Positions 60,757-64,000 of a stretch of 64,000 nucleotides of DNA are shown piece by piece. The position numbers and the translations under genes were made by a program. The DNA comes from Rhizobiaceae bacterium. Lineage in GTDB: Bacteria; Pseudomonadota; Alphaproteobacteria; Rhizobiales; Rhizobiaceae. Under the pieces are notes generated by a model, which made no database searches, had not been told where the DNA came from, and was given only the letters and a program-made list of their open reading frames with translations. Numbering within the stretch: position 1 is the stretch's first letter; each line of letters starts with the position of its first letter. The stretch covers positions 29,438 through 93,437 of the forward strand of contig JAHBYZ010000013.1 of NCBI GenBank assembly GCA_019635695.1, read 5' to 3'.

Positions 60757-61752
60757 TTGGGCAGGGCGAAGGACGGCGAGGGCGATACGGACCGGCAACA
60801 GCAGCACGAACTGCTCGCCGCGATCGTCGAATCCTCGCATGACGCGATCATCAGCAAAGATTTGAACAGCCGGATTACCACGTGGAATCGTGGCGCCCAG
60901 CTCGTGTTCGGGTACTCCGCCGAGGAAATGATCGGCGAGTCGGTGATGAAGCTGATACCCCTCGAACGCCATTCCGAGGAAACCGACATCCTCGAACGCA
61001 TCCGCCGCGGCGAACGCATCGACCATTTCGAGACCGTGCGCCGGCGCAAGGACGGCCAGTTGATCAACGTCTCTCTGACCATCTCCCCCATCCGCGGCGA
61101 AGGCGGCCGCATCGTCGGCGCGTCGAAGATTGCCCGCGACATCACCGAACGCGTCAAGGCCGAGGAGACGCAGCGCCTGCTGATGCGCGAGGTGAACCAC
61201 CGCTCCAAGAATCTGCTCGCGGTCGTAGAGGCGATGGTGCGCAAGACCGCGACTTCGACGCCACCGGCCGAACTTGTCAATCGGATCTCGCAGCGGCTGC
61301 AGGCGTTGTCGGCGATCCAGAACCTGCTGATCTATTCGGAATGGCGCGGCGTTGATTTGGGGGCTCTGGCGCGCGCGCAGACGGCGCCCTATTGCGACGG
61401 CCGCATCAGTTTTGCCGGCCCGGCCGTCATGCTTCAGCCGCCGGCAGCCCAGGCGCTCGGTCTGGCCTTCCACGAACTGGCGACCAACGCGGTACGCCAC
61501 GGAGTGCTGGTGGATGACGCGGGTTCGATCAACCTGTCCTGGTCGATTTCCGGCGCCCCTCCAACCCAGCGCCTGTCGCTCCGCTGGCGGGAGACAGGTC
61601 GTCCCGCGACCGCGCCGCGCAAGAACTCGTTCGGCACCACGATCCTGAAACGGGCGACCGAAGATGCGCTCGGCGGCACGGTTTCCATCGACCATGGGCC
61701 GAACGGCTATTCCTGGCAATTGGAGGCCGCGACCAACGGGATGGTCGCCTAA
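60757..61752 (+). CDS. PAS-HWE sensor histidine kinase
   Basis: A 331-residue soluble kinase. A PAS domain spans residues 15-130 (AIVESSHDAIISKDLNSRITTWNRGAQLVFGYSAEEMIG), then the HWE/HisKA_2 box MREVNHRSKNLLAVVEAM (H148) and the catalytic domain (FHELATNAVRHG). HWE kinases feed general stress and light or chemical responses in Alphaproteobacteria. The only usable start is a TTG at 60757 with GGAG 9 nt upstream. The gap before it (60539-60756) has a 9-bp inverted repeat GACGATGGC (60580) and GCCATCGTC (60636). Confidence 0.88.
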   Translation: MGRAKDGEGDTDRQQQHELLAAIVESSHDAIISKDLNSRITTWNRGAQLVFGYSAEEMIGESVMKLIPLERHSEETDILERIRRGERIDHFETVRRRKDGQLINVSLTISPIRGEGGRIVGASKIARDITERVKAEETQRLLMREVNHRSKNLLAVVEAMVRKTATSTPPAELVNRISQRLQALSAIQNLLIYSEWRGVDLGALARAQTAPYCDGRISFAGPAVMLQPPAAQALGLAFHELATNAVRHGVLVDDAGSINLSWSISGAPPTQRLSLRWRETGRPATAPRKNSFGTTILKRATEDALGGTVSIDHGPNGYSWQLEAATNGMVA

Positions 61753-64000
61753 ACAAGTTCGACGTCGACCACCCCGCGCACCGCCTTGAGCGCGGAGGCG
61801 ACGCTCGGGCCGACGCGATAGCGCTCCGCCAGCTCGATCTCTATCTCCCCCTGTCCGCCCTCCTTGATGACGACGAAGCTGACCTGCCCCTCGCCGCGCT
61901 GGCCGAGTTGGCGCGTGATCGCGCCCAGCGGCTCGGCGTCGCGCAGGAAGATGCGCAACGCGCTGCGCACGTTCGCCGCCTCGTCCTCCAGCGAACTCAT
62001 GGTCTGCACGCGCAGGCTGACGCCTTCGGGCCGGTTCTCGGCGTTGACCGTCATCACCACGGAACGCCCCGCTTCCATCAGGTCGCGATAATGCGCCAGC
62101 GTCTCGGAAAACAGCACGGCCTCATACTGCCCGGTGGCGTCGGAGAGTTGCAGGATGCCCATCTTGTTGCCGGTGCGCGTGCGCCGTTCCTGCTTGCCGG
62201 TGATGGTGCCCGCCAGCCGCCCGGCGGTCGCACCGCGCTTCACCGAAGCCTCGAACGCGGCCCATTCCTGTACCCGCAGGCGCTCCAGCGTCTTGCGGTA
62301 TTCGTCGAGTGGATGCGCTGAGAAGTAGAACCCGACAGCCTGGAACTCGCGATGCAGACGCTCGGCTGGCAGCCAGCGATCGGCCTCGGGCAGCCTGATG
62401 CGTTCGGGCGCGCGCGCGCCTGTCCCCGCACCGAATATGTCGATCTGGTCGCTCGCCGCGCTCGATTGAGCGAAGGCGGCTGCCGCCGTGATCGCGTCAA
62501 CGCCGGCCATCATGCGCTCGCGCTCGATGCCGAAGCAGTCGAGCGCGCCAGCCTGAATCAGGCTTTCGAAAACCCGCTTGCCGACCATCTTGGGGTCGAC
62601 CCGCGCCACGAAATCCTCGAGGCTGGCGAAGGGCCTGTCGCCGCGCCGGTCGACGATGTGCTGCGCTGCGGCCTCACCGACACCCTTGATCGCCGCCAGC
62701 GCGTAGAAGATGCGGTTGTCGCCGACTTCGAACTGCCGGTGTCCGGTCAGTACCGACGGCGCGGCGACCTCGATGCCGAGCCTGATCGCATCCTGGCGGA
62801 AGTCGTTCAGCTTGTCGGTGTTGTTCATGTCGTAGGTCATCGACGCGGCGAGGAACTCGACGGGGTAATGCGCCTTCATGTAGGCGGTCTGGTACGACAC
62901 GATCCCGTAGGCAGCCGCGTGGCTCTTGTTGAAACCGTAGTCGGCGAACTTGGCCAAAAGGTCGAAGATGAAGTCGGCCTGACTCTTGCCGACCCCGCGC
63001 TCGACCGCGCCGGAGACAAACACCTCGCGCTGCTTCTCCATCTCGGCGCGGATCTTCTTGCCCATGGCGCGGCGCAGCAGATCGGCCTGTCCGAGCGAAT
63101 ATCCGGCCAGTTCCTGCGCGATCTGCATCACCTGTTCCTGGTAGACGATGACGCCCTGCGTTTCTGCGACGAGATGGTCGATCTTGGGATGGATCGACGC
63201 GATCTCCTCCTCCTTGTGCTTGCGCGCGTTGTAGGTCGGGATGTTCTCCATCGGGCCGGGGCGGTACAGCGCCACCAGCGCGATGATGTCCTCGATGCGG
63301 TCGGGCTTCATGCCGATCAGCGCCTTGCGCATGCCGGCACTTTCAACCTGGAACACGCCGACCACCTCGCCGCGCGACAGCATCTCGTAGGTCGGCTTGT
63401 CGTCCAGCGGAATGCGCGCGAGATCGATCTCGATGCCGCGCCGGCGCACGAACTCGACCGCCTTCTCCAGCACCGTCAGCGTCTTCAGGCCGAGGAAGTC
63501 GAACTTCACCAGCCCGGCCTGCTCGACCCACTTCATGTTGAACTGGCTGACCTTCATGCCCGACCGCGGATCGCGATAGAGCGGCACGAGGCGGTCGAGC
63601 GGCCGGTCGCCGATGACGATGCCGGCGGCGTGGGTCGAGGCGTGGCGGTAGAGGCCCTCGAGCTTCTGGGCGATGGTGAGGAGCCGCTCGACCACCGGGT
63701 CCGCGTCGCGCTCCTGCTGAAGCCGCGGCTCGTCGGCAATCGCCTTCTCGAGGCTGATCGGCGCCGCCGGATTCTGCGGCACCATCTTCGCGATCCGGTC
63801 GACCTGGCCATAGGGCATCTGCAGGACGCGGCCGACGTCGCGGAGGCAGGCGCGCGCCTGGAGCGAGCCGAAGGTGATGATCTGCGCGACCTGGTCGGCG
63901 CCGTACTTCCCCTGGACGTAGCCGATCACCTCGTCGCGGCGGTTCTGGCAGAAATCGATGTCGAAGTCCGGCATCGACACGCGGTCGGGATTGAGGAAAC
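61749..64000 (-). CDS. dnaE: DNA polymerase III alpha subunit, 5' end outside window
   Basis: The C-terminal 750 residues of replicative DNA polymerase III alpha. The catalytic metal-binding motif PDFDIDF is seen at the window edge, followed by the palm and fingers (GIVIGDRPLDRLVPLYRDP, VKFDFLGLKTL, YRPGPMENIPTYNARK, YQEQVMQIAQELAGYSLGQADLLRRAMGKK), helix-hairpin-helix (AIKGVGEAAAQHIV) and the OB fold (LAGTITGKQERRTRTGNKMGILQLSD). It resembles the main DnaE1 rather than DnaE2. Its 3' end overlaps the HWE kinase gene by 4 nt. Confidence 0.95.
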   Translation of the reverse strand, partial: FLNPDRVSMPDFDIDFCQNRRDEVIGYVQGKYGADQVAQIITFGSLQARACLRDVGRVLQMPYGQVDRIAKMVPQNPAAPISLEKAIADEPRLQQERDADPVVERLLTIAQKLEGLYRHASTHAAGIVIGDRPLDRLVPLYRDPRSGMKVSQFNMKWVEQAGLVKFDFLGLKTLTVLEKAVEFVRRRGIEIDLARIPLDDKPTYEMLSRGEVVGVFQVESAGMRKALIGMKPDRIEDIIALVALYRPGPMENIPTYNARKHKEEEIASIHPKIDHLVAETQGVIVYQEQVMQIAQELAGYSLGQADLLRRAMGKKIRAEMEKQREVFVSGAVERGVGKSQADFIFDLLAKFADYGFNKSHAAAYGIVSYQTAYMKAHYPVEFLAASMTYDMNNTDKLNDFRQDAIRLGIEVAAPSVLTGHRQFEVGDNRIFYALAAIKGVGEAAAQHIVDRRGDRPFASLEDFVARVDPKMVGKRVFESLIQAGALDCFGIERERMMAGVDAITAAAAFAQSSAASDQIDIFGAGTGARAPERIRLPEADRWLPAERLHREFQAVGFYFSAHPLDEYRKTLERLRVQEWAAFEASVKRGATAGRLAGTITGKQERRTRTGNKMGILQLSDATGQYEAVLFSETLAHYRDLMEAGRSVVMTVNAENRPEGVSLRVQTMSSLEDEAANVRSALRIFLRDAEPLGAITRQLGQRGEGQVSFVVIKEGGQGEIEIELAERYRVGPSVASALKAVRGVVDVELV

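Noticed and set aside
1..64000. CRISPR arrays, tRNA/rRNA genes, insertion sequences or prophage
   Set aside because: No regular repeat-spacer pattern, no cloverleaf or rRNA sequence noticed, and no transposase or integrase among the open frames.

Overview
The window is about 64 kb of high-GC chromosomal DNA. It looks like an aerobic alphaproteobacterium of the order Rhizobiales, probably Phyllobacteriaceae/Mesorhizobium-like (inference). The evidence is the gene content: soxBDAG, a Ku/LigD pair, LysR regulator with DUF1127 genes, HWE histidine kinase, ExoD, and a palindromic intergenic repeat of rhizobial type. I found no tRNA, rRNA, CRISPR array or insertion sequence. Genes are densely packed on both strands. 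Many very long antisense frames exist but are GC-driven shadows.

The theme of the window is removal and use of N-methyl groups. Two MttB-superfamily methyltransferases (4830-6419 and 20944-22533, no in-frame amber codon), one corrinoid protein (22784-23476), a methyl-THF:corrinoid methyltransferase of MtgA type (30656-31630), a RACo-type corrinoid reactivase (31658-33727), a MetV/MetF pair (28698-30472) and a BHMT/MetH-type homocysteine methyltransferase (12594-13610) form an apparently complete corrinoid/tetrahydrofolate methyl-transfer route. The best-studied examples of this route are in strict anaerobes. Here it sits with oxidative demethylation enzymes: a monomeric sarcosine-oxidase-like flavoprotein (3610-4743), two dimethylglycine-dehydrogenase-like proteins (6862-9453, 44106-46667), heterotetrameric sarcosine oxidase soxBDAG (49820-55114) and a GbdR-like AraC regulator (41542-42540). 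A consistent reading is that quaternary amines lose a methyl group through MttB and corrinoid to THF, and the resulting tertiary and secondary amines are demethylated oxidatively.

Two observations tie the scattered corrinoid genes together. First, five proteins expected to touch the corrinoid carry a terminal Arg/Gly-rich tag (MttB1 and MttB2 at the N-terminus; MtgA, RACo and the homocysteine methyltransferase at the C-terminus), while the corrinoid protein has a strongly acidic N-terminus. Second, an identical 20-bp palindrome, ATATAAAGAAGTCTTTATAT, lies upstream of both the homocysteine methyltransferase and mtgA.

Layout: 1-4.7 kb aminotransferase (partial), prolyl oligopeptidase, flavoprotein oxidase. 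4.8-9.7 kb mttB1-ridA-dmgdh and a tiny glycine-rich peptide. 9.7-20.8 kb mixed genes including desaturase/XRE, homocysteine methyltransferase, a His-rich PadR, an ECF sigma-VWA operon, MFS, dienelactone hydrolase and cytochrome b561. 20.9-33.7 kb the main corrinoid/THF region, interrupted by glycosyltransferases, DUF4893 and ExoD. 33.7-43.1 kb small DUF1127 proteins, a secreted lectin-fold protein, an esterase, ku-ligD, LysR, the GbdR-like regulator and a DUF4405 membrane protein. 43.2-55.1 kb DUF1194, a second dmgdh-like gene, MscS channel and soxBDAG. 55.2-64 kb a YxFxxD secreted protein broken by a stop codon, ECF sigma/anti-sigma, nitroreductase, XRE-cupin, SelO, HWE kinase and the 3' part of dnaE.
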